Assembly (NCBI GenBank): GCA_020632755.1
Contig: JACKEY010000018.1
Coordinates: forward strand, 40,605 to 104,604
DNA: 64,000 bases
Origin: Alphaproteobacteria bacterium
GTDB taxonomy: Bacteria; Myxococcota_A; UBA796; UBA2385
Reading direction: 5' to 3'
The position numbers were made by a program, and so were the translations under genes. A model generated the notes under the pieces. The model had not been told where the DNA came from. It worked only from the letters and a program-made list of their open reading frames with translations, and ran no database searches. How positions within the stretch are numbered: position 1 is the stretch's first letter; each line of letters begins with the position of its first letter. Below are positions 16,152-23,828 of the stretch, piece by piece.

Positions 16152-17465
16152 ATGGTGGAGAAGACGCCCGATCGCCGTGGCCTGCGCCTGCTGCGCAGCT
16201 TCCGACCCGATCGCTCGCCTCGGCTGGGTGCGCTCATCCCGCGCAGCCAGGGGCCGCTGGTGCCGCGCTCCGTCGTCGACGTGTTCCCCGTGCGCGAGGT
16301 GCGGCGCAAGGGCCCCGAAGCGCCGAGCGAGCTCGACGTCGGCGCCATCTGGCGCGAGGTCGAGCGCGTCTACAAGACCGGCCTGCACCCGGCGATCGCG
16401 CTCAACGTCGTGCACCGCGGGCAGTGCATCCTCGACCGGACCATCGGCCACCTCGACAACCAGCCCGGCGGGCCGACCGGGGCCATCGTCACCCCCGACA
16501 GCCTGTTCAACCTGTTCAGCGCCTCCAAGATCGTGACCAGCACCCTGGTCCAGGCGCTGGTCGACGACGGCGTCCTCGACCTCGACCAGCGCGTCGTCCA
16601 CTGGCTGCCCGAGTTCGCCAGCCACGGCAAGCAGGGCATCCGGCTGCACCACCTGCTGCAGCACACCGCCGGCCTGCCGGCCATGCCGCGGGACTTCGAC
16701 CTGGACGCCGCGCTCGACCTGGGCCGCATGCCCATGGCGCCCCTGTTCGACCTGGTGCCCGTCACGCCACCGGGGCACCGCGTCGCCTACTCGCCGCTGG
16801 CCGGCTTCTTCCTGGTCCAGGAGATCATCGAGCGGGCCACCGGGCGCGAGCTGCGCGGCCTGCTGCGCGAGCGGCTGCTCGACCCCCTGGGCATCGCCAC
16901 CCTGGACTACGGCGTGCCCCCCGAGCGGGTCGGCGACGTGGCCCTGCACGCCGTCACCGGTCCGCCCGCGCCCGCCATCATGGCCGACATCTTCGCCCGC
17001 ACCGCCGGCGTCGACCTGGACACCGCCGTCCGGCTCACCAACGACCCGCGCTTCCTGACCGCGGTGCTGCCGAGCGCCAACGTCATCGGCACCCCCCGCG
17101 ACGTCGGCCGCTTCCTGCAGATGCTCCTGCAGGGCGGCGAGCTCGACGGCCAGCGCGTCATCCGCCCGGACGCCGTGCAGCGCATGACCACGCGCGTGAC
17201 CGGCCGCCAGTTCGACGGCACCTTCGGCTTCCCCATGCGCTACGGCCTGGGCGTCATGATGGGCGGCACGGCCTTCAGCCTGTTCGGGCTCGACACGCCG
17301 GGGGCCTACGGCCACCTGGGCCTGTCCAACGTCGTCGTCTTCGCCGATCCCGCCCGCGACCTGGCCGTCACCTACCTGACCACCGGCAAGCCCATGATGG
17401 ACGTCGGCATGGTCCGCTGGTTCTGGGTGCTCCAGCGCATCGCCGCGATGGTGCCGCGGAGCTGA
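16152..17465 (+). CDS. Serine hydrolase, beta-lactamase/esterase EstB-like family
   Basis: A 437-residue protein without a signal peptide. The catalytic SxxK motif is SASK within NLFSASKIVTS. The Tyr block is YSPLAGF, and the C-terminal part contains YGHLGLSN in the position of the H/K-x-G motif. These features mark the class C beta-lactamase/peptidase S12 family, whose cytoplasmic members are mostly esterases. The N-terminal 70 residues are family-specific and Arg-rich. The promoter and RBS positions select the ATG at 16152. Downstream lies the tandem repeat array, so transcription probably stops there. Confidence 0.83.
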   Translation: MVEKTPDRRGLRLLRSFRPDRSPRLGALIPRSQGPLVPRSVVDVFPVREVRRKGPEAPSELDVGAIWREVERVYKTGLHPAIALNVVHRGQCILDRTIGHLDNQPGGPTGAIVTPDSLFNLFSASKIVTSTLVQALVDDGVLDLDQRVVHWLPEFASHGKQGIRLHHLLQHTAGLPAMPRDFDLDAALDLGRMPMAPLFDLVPVTPPGHRVAYSPLAGFFLVQEIIERATGRELRGLLRERLLDPLGIATLDYGVPPERVGDVALHAVTGPPAPAIMADIFARTAGVDLDTAVRLTNDPRFLTAVLPSANVIGTPRDVGRFLQMLLQGGELDGQRVIRPDAVQRMTTRVTGRQFDGTFGFPMRYGLGVMMGGTAFSLFGLDTPGAYGHLGLSNVVVFADPARDLAVTYLTTGKPMMDVGMVRWFWVLQRIAAMVPRS

Positions 17466-17499
17466 AGGCGGCGGCTGTGGCGGCGCCTGCGTCGCGGCG

Positions 17500-18027
17500 G
17501 AAGTCGGGTCGATGACCTGTCGCCCCCGGGTTTGGGCCCTCGATCGCGCCCGAAGTCGGGGCGATGGCGTGTCGCCCCCGGGTTCGGGCCCTGGGGCGTG
17601 CCCGAAGTCGTGGTCGATGACCTGTCGCCCCCGGGTTTGGGCCTCCGATCGCGCCCGAAGTCGGGGTCGATGACCTATCGCCCCCGGGTTTGGGCCCCCG
17701 ATCGCGCCCGAAGCCGTGGTCGATGACCTGTCGCCCCCGGGTTCGGGCCTCCGATCGCGCCCGAAGTCGGGGTCGATGACCTATCGCCCCCGGGTTCGGG
17801 CCTCCGCTCGCGCCCGAAGTCGGGGTCGATGACCTGTCGCCCCCGGGTTCGGGCCCCCGATCGTGCCCGAAGTCGTGGTCGATGACCTGTCGCCCCCGGG
17901 TTTGGGCTCCCGATCGCGCCCGAAGTCGGGGTCGATGACCCATCGCCCCCGGGTTCGGGCCTCCGCTCGCGCCCGAAGTCGTGGTCGATGACCTGTCGCC
18001 CCCGGGTTCGGGCCCTCGCTCGCGCCC
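17500..18027. repeat. Ten tandem 52-53-bp repeats between convergent genes
   Basis: Ten units follow one another without unique spacers. GAAG(T/C)C anchors occur at 17500, 17552, 17604, 17657, 17710, 17763, 17816, 17869, 17922 and 17975, giving periods of 52 or 53 bases. Each unit reads roughly GAAGTCGGGGTCGATGACC, TGTCGCCCCCGGGTTCGGGC, CTCCGATCGCGCCC. Across unit borders TTCGGGC pairs with GCCCGAA around a loop of about ten bases, and GGTC-GAT-GACC is a second small palindrome. Copies differ at a handful of recurring positions, e.g. TGT/TAT/CAT, GGG/GTG and TTC/TTT. The array fills the space between two genes that point at each other. It may act as a serial transcription barrier or as a site for a DNA-binding protein. 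Confidence 0.93.
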
Positions 18028-18046
18028 GTCCCCGCCGCTGGCGCTG

Positions 18047-19201
18047 CTACCGGCTCTTGGTGAAGCTGCGGCTGAAGTCCATGTCGCCGTCGCGGGTCCA
18101 GAACTCGCCGGTGAGCTGGTCGTCGGCGAGCTCGATCCAGACAAAGCCTTCGACGGTGTCGTCCTCGAACAGGGTGGGGCTGCCGCGGCCCACCAGGTCG
18201 GTGGTCTTGGCGGCGGCGCCGCTCACGATGAACTCGGTGCCGCAGGTGGGCTCGAGCCACTGGCGGTTGTGGTCGTGGCCGCACAGGTACAGGTCGACCT
18301 GGCCGCAGACGCCGACGTCCATGAAGTCGCGCACGGTGGTGCCGTTGGCGATGGGGAGCCACTCGTAGCCCTCGTACTCGCCGGCGTTGCCGTGCTGGCC
18401 GTTGGACAGGTAGGGGTGGTGGCCGAAGGCGATGTTCCAGGTGCTGGTGCTGGCCGCCAGCTGGCCGTCCAGCCAGGCGAGCTGCTCGGTGTCGGACCAG
18501 CCCAGCAGGATCTCGTTGGTGTTGAGCCCGAAGAAGGACGCGTGCTCGGCGGTGAAGCCGTAGTACTTGTCGGGCATGATCCACTTGCTGGAGTGGTCGG
18601 TGTACTCGACCTCGTAGTCGGCCTTCCACCAGTACAGGCTGAGCGAGCCGTAGTCGTGGTTGCCCAGCACGACGTAGAACGGCAGGTCGACGACCTCGTA
18701 GGGCCACTCGAACTTGGTCAGGAACTGGTCGTCGTCGACGTCTTCGACGCCGTCGTCGTAGAAGTTGTCGCCCAGGTAGAGCACGAAGTCGCAGCCGGGG
18801 CCCAGGTCGTCGGTCTTGGTCTCGCACAGGGCGGCCATGGTCTCGGCGACGGCGTACTGGTCGGGGTTGCCCTCGCCGCCGTCACCCATGGCGACGAAGC
18901 GCACGACGTTCGTGGGGCCCGGGTCGACGGTGCTGCCGCCGTCCCCGCCGCCGCTGTCGGTGCCGCCGTCGGTGCCGCCGTCGGTGCCGCCGTCGGAGTC
19001 TCCACCGTCCGTGTCGCCACCGTCGGTGTCGCCGCCGTCGGTGCCGCCGTCCGTGTCCCCACCGTCCGTGTCCCCACCGTCGGTCGTGGCCCCGGAGTCG
19101 GTTCCCCCCGCGACGCCGGTGTCGGCAGGGCCGGCCCCCTTGTCGTCACAGGCGGTCAGGAGGAGGAGGAGCGAAATGTGGCGGATGGACGACGGCTTCA
19201 T
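18047..19201 (-). CDS. Metallophosphoesterase lipoprotein (purple-acid-phosphatase type) 1
   Basis: A 384-residue lipoprotein: signal peptide with lipobox LLTAC (Cys18), then about 65 residues of Asp/Gly/Thr repeats as a flexible surface linker, then a calcineurin-fold phosphatase. The five metal blocks are present: GDGGEG, YLGDNFYDDGV, LGNHDYG, GHHPYLS and GHDHNRQ. The GDNFY and GNHDY blocks resemble tartrate-resistant purple acid phosphatases, suggesting hydrolysis of phosphomonoesters outside the cell. TAGTCT sits seven bases before the ATG. A paralogue lies at 21166-22188 beyond a protein kinase gene. It is the last gene of the minus-strand cluster before the repeat array. Confidence 0.87.
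   Translation of the reverse strand: MKPSSIRHISLLLLLTACDDKGAGPADTGVAGGTDSGATTDGGDTDGGDTDGGTDGGDTDGGDTDGGDSDGGTDGGTDGGTDSGGGDGGSTVDPGPTNVVRFVAMGDGGEGNPDQYAVAETMAALCETKTDDLGPGCDFVLYLGDNFYDDGVEDVDDDQFLTKFEWPYEVVDLPFYVVLGNHDYGSLSLYWWKADYEVEYTDHSSKWIMPDKYYGFTAEHASFFGLNTNEILLGWSDTEQLAWLDGQLAASTSTWNIAFGHHPYLSNGQHGNAGEYEGYEWLPIANGTTVRDFMDVGVCGQVDLYLCGHDHNRQWLEPTCGTEFIVSGAAAKTTDLVGRGSPTLFEDDTVEGFVWIELADDQLTGEFWTRDGDMDFSRSFTKSR
18940..19115 (-). repeat. Low-complexity coding repeat (Asp-Gly-Gly/Thr linker)
   Basis: GTC-GCC-GCC, GTG-CC and TCC-ACC motifs alternate in six- to nine-base steps, encoding repeated DGG, TDGG and SGG units of the phosphoesterase linker. Such tracts are prone to slippage in multiples of three bases. 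Confidence 0.75.
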
Positions 19202-19208
19202 GGCGCGC

Positions 19209-19214
19209 AGACTA
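19209..19214 (-). promoter_or_regulatory. -10-like TAGTCT seven bases before an ATG
   Basis: On the minus strand TAGTCT (19214 to 19209) precedes the ATG at 19201 by seven bases. The phosphoesterase could therefore also be expressed from its own leaderless transcript. Confidence 0.4.
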
Positions 19215-19254
19215 CCGGTGCCTCCCGGCCCCCGCAACGCGGCCGGGGAGGCGG

Positions 19255-21135
19255 TCAGTCTGGCGCCCGCCACATGGACGGACCGCGGGCGGCCGGAGCA
19301 CTGCCGCGGCCGGGCCGCAGGGCCCAGGTGAAGGCGATGCTGTGCACCAGGTAGCCGAGGCCGACGATGTCGGGCCCCCACAGGGGCCAGCGGATGGCCA
19401 GCCCGGCGAAGACGACGGCCAGCAGGGTCGATCCCCAGAACAGGCCGTCGAAGGTGACGGCCAGGGTCGCGCAGACCCCCACGATGATCAGGCACATGCC
19501 GAGCAGCAGGGCCGGCCAGCCGAGCCCCAGCAGGGCCGCCCCGCCGCCCAGCAGCATGCCGAGCCCCCAGAACTGCAGCAGGACCCACATCAGCCGCACA
19601 TAGGCCCGGTTGTCCAGCAGCCAGCGCCGGCCCAGCACCAGGCCGGACACGTTGATGCCCAGCGCCACCGCGCAGCCGCCGGCGAACTGCAGGCCGGTCA
19701 TCTCGCCGCCGTGGGCCCGCAGCCACACGCCCAGCGCCACCAGCATGCCGAGCCCGACGAAGCCGTTGAGCAGGGTGACGACGCTGCGCCCCCAGTCGCG
19801 TCCGGCCACGCGCAGCTCGTCCTCGAGCGCCAGCATGCGCGCGCCCTCGGCCAGCAGGGCGTCCCGCCGCTCGGCGGCCGCGGCCACCCGCGCCACCAGC
19901 GCCGGGTCGGGAGACGACAGCTCGGCCAGGATGCTGGCCGCCGCCCCGGCGTCGCCCCGGTCCAGCTCGAAGTCGATCAGGCAAGCCGCCGCCCGGGCGA
20001 GGCCCCCCTGCGCCGCGCGGTTGCCGGCCCACGCGGTCAGGGCCTGGGCGTAGCCGAACCGACAGGCGGCGTAGCGGCGGTGGACGTCGATGGGATCGGC
20101 GCCTCGCGCGACCAGGGCCTCGAGAGCGGCCAGCTCGGCGTCGGCCCCGCGGCTGGCCGCCAGCGAGCCCCGGTGGGCCCGGTGGCGGGCGATGGCCGCG
20201 CGGAAGGCGGCGACATCGGGGAACCGCGCAGCGGGGTCGCGGGCACAGGCGGTGTGCACGATCTCGACGAGCTCGGCGGGCACGTCGGCCTCGAAGACGG
20301 CCGGCGCCGAGTCCCGCGCCTGGGCGATGGCGTCTGGGGTGGTGGCGGCCGCGTGCAGGGTCCGCCCGGTGAGCACCACGTGCAGGGTCGCGCCCAGCAG
20401 GTACACGTCGGTCCACGGCCCCAGCTCGCCGCGCCCCGGGTCGGCCATCTCGGGCGCCATGTAGGCCGGCGTGCCCACCAGCGTGCCCCGCCCCACCCCC
20501 GGCCCGACCGCGGGACCGCCTCCGGGACCCACCCCGCCGTCCTCGCCGAGCACCCAGGCGATGCCCCAGTCCAGCAGGTAGACCTCGCCGAAGGACCCGA
20601 TCATCACGTTGTCGGGCTTGATGTCGCGGTGCACGACCCCGCGGCTGTGGGCCAGCTCCAGCGCGTGGCAGACCTCCAGCAGCACCTCGAGGTGCCACTC
20701 GATCGGATCGCCCTCGCGGCCGGCCCACGGGCCCTGCCGCGCCTCGGCCAGCAGTGCGCTCCACAGGGCGCCCTCGACCCGCTTCATGACCATGGCGGGC
20801 CCGGCCGGCGTCCAGCCGAGCGCGTGCACCGGCACGATGCCCGGGTGCTCGATGCGGCCGGCGACCCGCGCCTCGCGCAACAGGGCCGCCACGGCCGCCG
20901 CGCTCTCGCCGGAGACCTGCTTCACGGCGACCTCGCGGTCCAGGCTGTGCTGCGTGGCGGCGTGCACGACGCCCATGCCGCCGACGCCCAGCACCGGGCC
21001 GAGCTCGAGGGGCACGTCGTCGACCGGCCCGGCGGCGTGGGCCGGCACGGCAGGGCCGCGCGCGGTGCTGGCTTCGGTCTCGGCGTCGCCGCGCAGGGTC
21101 TGCGTCGGCGCCCAGGTCAGCAGCGGGTCGGACAC
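19255..21135 (-). CDS. Membrane-anchored Ser/Thr protein kinase with DWG motif
   Basis: A 626-residue Hanks-type kinase. Residues about 42-325 form the kinase domain: glycine loop GVGGMGVV, Lys72 in VAVK, HRDIKPDN (about 169-176), DWG (189-191) in place of DFG, and GTPAYMAPE. Kinases of predatory and fruiting myxobacteria often have this DWG variant, so activity is plausible. A helical middle region follows. The C-terminus holds about six hydrophobic segments from residue 455 on, so the kinase domain is cytoplasmic with a polytopic anchor and little extracytoplasmic sensor. The start is a GTG. It is flanked by two paralogous secreted phosphoesterases in the same orientation, 30 and 53 bases away. 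Confidence 0.87.
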   Translation of the reverse strand: MSDPLLTWAPTQTLRGDAETEASTARGPAVPAHAAGPVDDVPLELGPVLGVGGMGVVHAATQHSLDREVAVKQVSGESAAAVAALLREARVAGRIEHPGIVPVHALGWTPAGPAMVMKRVEGALWSALLAEARQGPWAGREGDPIEWHLEVLLEVCHALELAHSRGVVHRDIKPDNVMIGSFGEVYLLDWGIAWVLGEDGGVGPGGGPAVGPGVGRGTLVGTPAYMAPEMADPGRGELGPWTDVYLLGATLHVVLTGRTLHAAATTPDAIAQARDSAPAVFEADVPAELVEIVHTACARDPAARFPDVAAFRAAIARHRAHRGSLAASRGADAELAALEALVARGADPIDVHRRYAACRFGYAQALTAWAGNRAAQGGLARAAACLIDFELDRGDAGAAASILAELSSPDPALVARVAAAAERRDALLAEGARMLALEDELRVAGRDWGRSVVTLLNGFVGLGMLVALGVWLRAHGGEMTGLQFAGGCAVALGINVSGLVLGRRWLLDNRAYVRLMWVLLQFWGLGMLLGGGAALLGLGWPALLLGMCLIIVGVCATLAVTFDGLFWGSTLLAVVFAGLAIRWPLWGPDIVGLGYLVHSIAFTWALRPGRGSAPAARGPSMWRAPD

Positions 21136-21165
21136 ACAGGCTCGATGGAGGGGGGGCCCTGCAGG

Positions 21166-22188
21166 CTACCGCCCCGCCCGGTCCGACAGCGTCACCGTTC
21201 GCTCGAAGTCGACCCGGCCCCGCTCGTCGACCATCAGGCCGGTCAGCTGGTCGGCCGTGAGCTCGAACCATGCGAAGCCTCGCTCGCGGTCTTCCTCGAA
21301 CAGGGTGGGCGCGCCCCGGCCCTTGAGCGGCGCCGTCTTGCTGCCCGCCCCGGACACCACCAGCTCGATCCCGCAGTGGGGCTCCAGCCACTGGCGGTTG
21401 TGGTCGTGGCCGCCGACCATCAGATCGACGCGCCCGCAGAGCGTGTCGTACAGCGCCCGCACGCGCTTGCCGCTGGCGTAGGGCAGGGCCGACGAGCCCT
21501 CGTACTCGCCGGCGATGCCGTGCTTGCCGTTGCTCAGGAAGGGGTGGTGGGCGACGACGACGGTCGGCCCGCCCCACGGCTCGGCGAGCTGCGCCTCGAG
21601 CCAGGCCTGCTGCTCGGCGTCGCTCCAGCCCATCAGCACGGCGTGGGTGTCGAGCACCAGGAAGCGCGCCGGCCCGGCGTCGAACCGGTACCAGGGCCCC
21701 GGCAGCACCAGCTCGTCGCGGGCCGCGGCCAGGGCCAGCATGCCGCGGGCGCGCTCGCGGTCGAAGGGCGGGTCGGCGTACTCGTGGTTGCCCAGCGCCG
21801 CGTAGACCGGAAAGCCCAGGTCGCCGTAGGGTTCGGCGTACTTGGGGCCCACCTGCGGGTCGTCGGGCCCGGTGACGCCCTGGTAGTAGAACAGGTCGCC
21901 CGGCAGCACCATGAAGTCGCAGCCGGGCCCGTGCTCGTCGGCCTTCGCCGCGCAGAAGTCGCGCATCGCCTGGGCGTTTCGGGCCTGGGGCCCGTTGCCG
22001 GCGCCCGTGTCGCCCATCACGACGAAGCGCACCCGCTCGGGCTGCGCCAGGGGAGGGGAGGGCGCAACCTGGCCGCCGTCGAGCAGCGGCTCGCCGTCCG
22101 AGATCGCCTCGCCCGGGCTGCAGGCGGGGAGGAGGAGGCCGAGGAGGGGCGGGAGGAGGACCACGGCGCCAACGTAGCCGGCTGTCAC
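21166..22188 (-). CDS. Metallophosphoesterase lipoprotein 2
   Basis: A 340-residue paralogue of the protein at 18047-19201, without the long Asp/Gly linker. The lipobox is LLPAC. The metal blocks are MGDTGAG, LPGDLFYYQGV, LGNHEY, AHHPFLS and GHDHNRQ. The last two blocks and the flanking ...GEYEG... and PTLFE(E/D)D segments are nearly identical to the paralogue, so the pair arose by duplication. In this copy NHD has become NHE and GDNFY has become GDLFY, losing the Asn of block II, so metal use or activity may differ. The GTG start at 22188 overlaps the TGA of the small upstream gene as GTGA, which supports this start. Confidence 0.85.
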   Translation of the reverse strand: MTAGYVGAVVLLPPLLGLLLPACSPGEAISDGEPLLDGGQVAPSPPLAQPERVRFVVMGDTGAGNGPQARNAQAMRDFCAAKADEHGPGCDFMVLPGDLFYYQGVTGPDDPQVGPKYAEPYGDLGFPVYAALGNHEYADPPFDRERARGMLALAAARDELVLPGPWYRFDAGPARFLVLDTHAVLMGWSDAEQQAWLEAQLAEPWGGPTVVVAHHPFLSNGKHGIAGEYEGSSALPYASGKRVRALYDTLCGRVDLMVGGHDHNRQWLEPHCGIELVVSGAGSKTAPLKGRGAPTLFEEDRERGFAWFELTADQLTGLMVDERGRVDFERTVTLSDRAGR

Positions 22189-22385
22189 GCCCGCGCGGCG
22201 CGGCGGAACAGCGCCGCGGCCCCGCCCAGGCAGAGCAGGCCGCCACCGCCGGCGAAGAGCTGGCTGCCGAGCCGCGAGCCCTCCTCCACCGCGTCGAAGG
22301 GGAGGAAGACCAGGGCGGCGAGGAGGAGGAAGCCTCCCAGGGCGAGGAGGAGCAGGCCCGCGACGGCCGGCAGGAGACGCCGCAC
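22185..22385 (-). CDS. Small membrane protein (66 aa)
   Basis: A short gene between mscS and the second phosphoesterase: three bases after the former and overlapping the latter by four bases (GTGA). The product has two strongly hydrophobic segments (about residues 5-28 and 41-58) separated by a short charged loop (DAVEEGSR), and Arg at both ends. Its tight coupling to both neighbours and codon use support it as real. It starts with GTG. No family is recognised. Confidence 0.65.
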   Translation of the reverse strand: MRRLLPAVAGLLLLALGGFLLLAALVFLPFDAVEEGSRLGSQLFAGGGGLLCLGGAAALFRRAARA

Positions 22386-22388
22386 CGG

Positions 22389-23828
22389 CTAGACCTCGCC
22401 CGGCGTGAACACCTCGTCCGCGAGCTCGACCAGGGCCCCGCGGAAGGCGTTGGCGAACCGCGGGTGGACCAGCCGCGCCTCGACGATCCAGACCTCGGGG
22501 CGGTCGGCGTCCCGGTAGACGTTCGGCGGGCGGCTGGGGGCGATGTAGGGCGACAGCAGGGCCAGCTCCTGGAGCTGCTGGCGGACCTCGCCGACGGACA
22601 GGTGCGGGTGCACGTGCACGGGGACCTGGACGGGGGCGTAGCTGTCGGGGTCGACGCGCAGGTCCTGGCGCAGCAGCTGGCGGTTGGGCATCGACACCAT
22701 GCGGCCGTCGTCGACGGTCAGGCGCGTGGTGCGCAGGCCCAGGCCCTGGACGACGCCCTTGTGGTCGCCGACCTCGATGCGCTCGCCGGCCTGGACGCGG
22801 CGCTCGATGGTCAGGACGATGCCGGCGAACACGTCGGCCAGCAGGTCGCGGGCGGTCCAGCCGAAGGCCAGGGCCAGCGCGACGAGCGCGAAGGGCACGG
22901 CCAGACCCCAGCTGTGCGGCAGCAGGGACAGGACGGCGACGAAGACCAGCGGGATGGTCAGGCCGCGGCCGATGCCGGTCAGCATCGACAGGAAGCGCGG
23001 CAGCAGGCCCTTGCGCAGCACCCGCTCCTGCAGGCGCTCGGTGACCTCGCCGCCCAGGAAGGCCATCAGGGCCAGCAGGGCGAACAGCAGGGCCCGGTTG
23101 CCGCCGCTGCGCGGAGGCGGGGGCAGCAGGTCCTCGGCGATGCTGCGGCGCGGACCCAGCACCGGGGCGGCGGTCGCCGCGGGCTCCGGAGCGGGCGCGG
23201 CCGTGGGCTCCGGCTCGGCGGGAGTGGCTTCGACCAGCAGGGTCTCGCCGGGCTCGGCCGCGACGGCGTCGGGAGGCTCGGCTGGGTCGACCGTCAGCGG
23301 CGCGAAGGGACCCAGCAGCTCGGGCGGAGGGGTCGGGCCCAGCTCGGGGCCGGCCAGGTAGGGGCTGCCCGGGTCGAGCGTGTCGAAGGTGAGCGGATCG
23401 ATCAGGGGCAGGCCGGCCTGGCCGTCGCGCTCGGGGGCCCAGTGATCCGGCCACGGACCCAGCTGGGGCACGCCGTCGATGATCCGGTCGCCCTCGGGCA
23501 CCGGCGCCCAGGGCGGCGGCTCGGGCGCGTCCTCTCCGGCGGCGTCCTCTCCGGCCGCCTCCGCTCCGGCCGCCTCCGCTCCGGCCGCCTCCTCAGGGGC
23601 CGCCTCCTGTCCGGGCGCCTCCTCCGCCGACGCCTCCTCTCCCTCGCCCCCCGGCAGGGTCGCCGGACCCTCGCCCGTCCGGGGCAGGGCCGCGGGGCCT
23701 TCGTCGGCACGGGGCAGCGCGGCCGGGGCTTCGTCCGTCGGGCGCGCAGCCGGCGGCAGCGCAGCGGGATCCTGGGCCCGGGCATCCAGCGCCAGGGCAG
23801 GCAGCAGCAGCAGACAGAGGGCGTTCAT
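22389..23828 (-). CDS. MscS-family mechanosensitive channel with long periplasmic-type leader
   Basis: A 479-residue protein. Residues 1-19 are a signal peptide, and about 20-240 are a Pro/Ala/Glu-rich low-complexity region including repeated EAAGAEAAG. Three hydrophobic helices follow (about 246-260, 285-303, 308-325). The pore-lining and beta domain is typical of MscS: GWTARDLLADVFAGI, then IEVGDHKGVVQGLGLRTTRL and VSMPNRQLL. It should release solutes on hypo-osmotic shock. The ATG at 23828 overlaps the TGA of the antiporter-fusion gene as ATGA. It thus belongs to the K+/osmotic block and is followed by the 66-residue membrane protein. Confidence 0.87.
   Translation of the reverse strand: MNALCLLLLPALALDARAQDPAALPPAARPTDEAPAALPRADEGPAALPRTGEGPATLPGGEGEEASAEEAPGQEAAPEEAAGAEAAGAEAAGEDAAGEDAPEPPPWAPVPEGDRIIDGVPQLGPWPDHWAPERDGQAGLPLIDPLTFDTLDPGSPYLAGPELGPTPPPELLGPFAPLTVDPAEPPDAVAAEPGETLLVEATPAEPEPTAAPAPEPAATAAPVLGPRRSIAEDLLPPPPRSGGNRALLFALLALMAFLGGEVTERLQERVLRKGLLPRFLSMLTGIGRGLTIPLVFVAVLSLLPHSWGLAVPFALVALALAFGWTARDLLADVFAGIVLTIERRVQAGERIEVGDHKGVVQGLGLRTTRLTVDDGRMVSMPNRQLLRQDLRVDPDSYAPVQVPVHVHPHLSVGEVRQQLQELALLSPYIAPSRPPNVYRDADRPEVWIVEARLVHPRFANAFRGALVELADEVFTPGEV

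Noticed and set aside
17521..18020. T-arm-like GGGTTCGGGCC strings suggesting tRNA genes
   Set aside because: They recur only as part of the tandem repeat and no acceptor stem, D-arm or anticodon arm can be folded around them.
17500..18027. CRISPR array
   Set aside because: All 53 bases are repeated with no unique spacers, units carry point differences, and no cas genes are nearby.
17368..18827. Minus-strand open frames through the repeat array that would encode proteins with GPNPGATGHRP-like repeats
   Set aside because: The frames extend from out-of-frame readings of the phosphoesterase gene. The 53-base period is not a multiple of three, so they lack a consistent protein repeat per unit.
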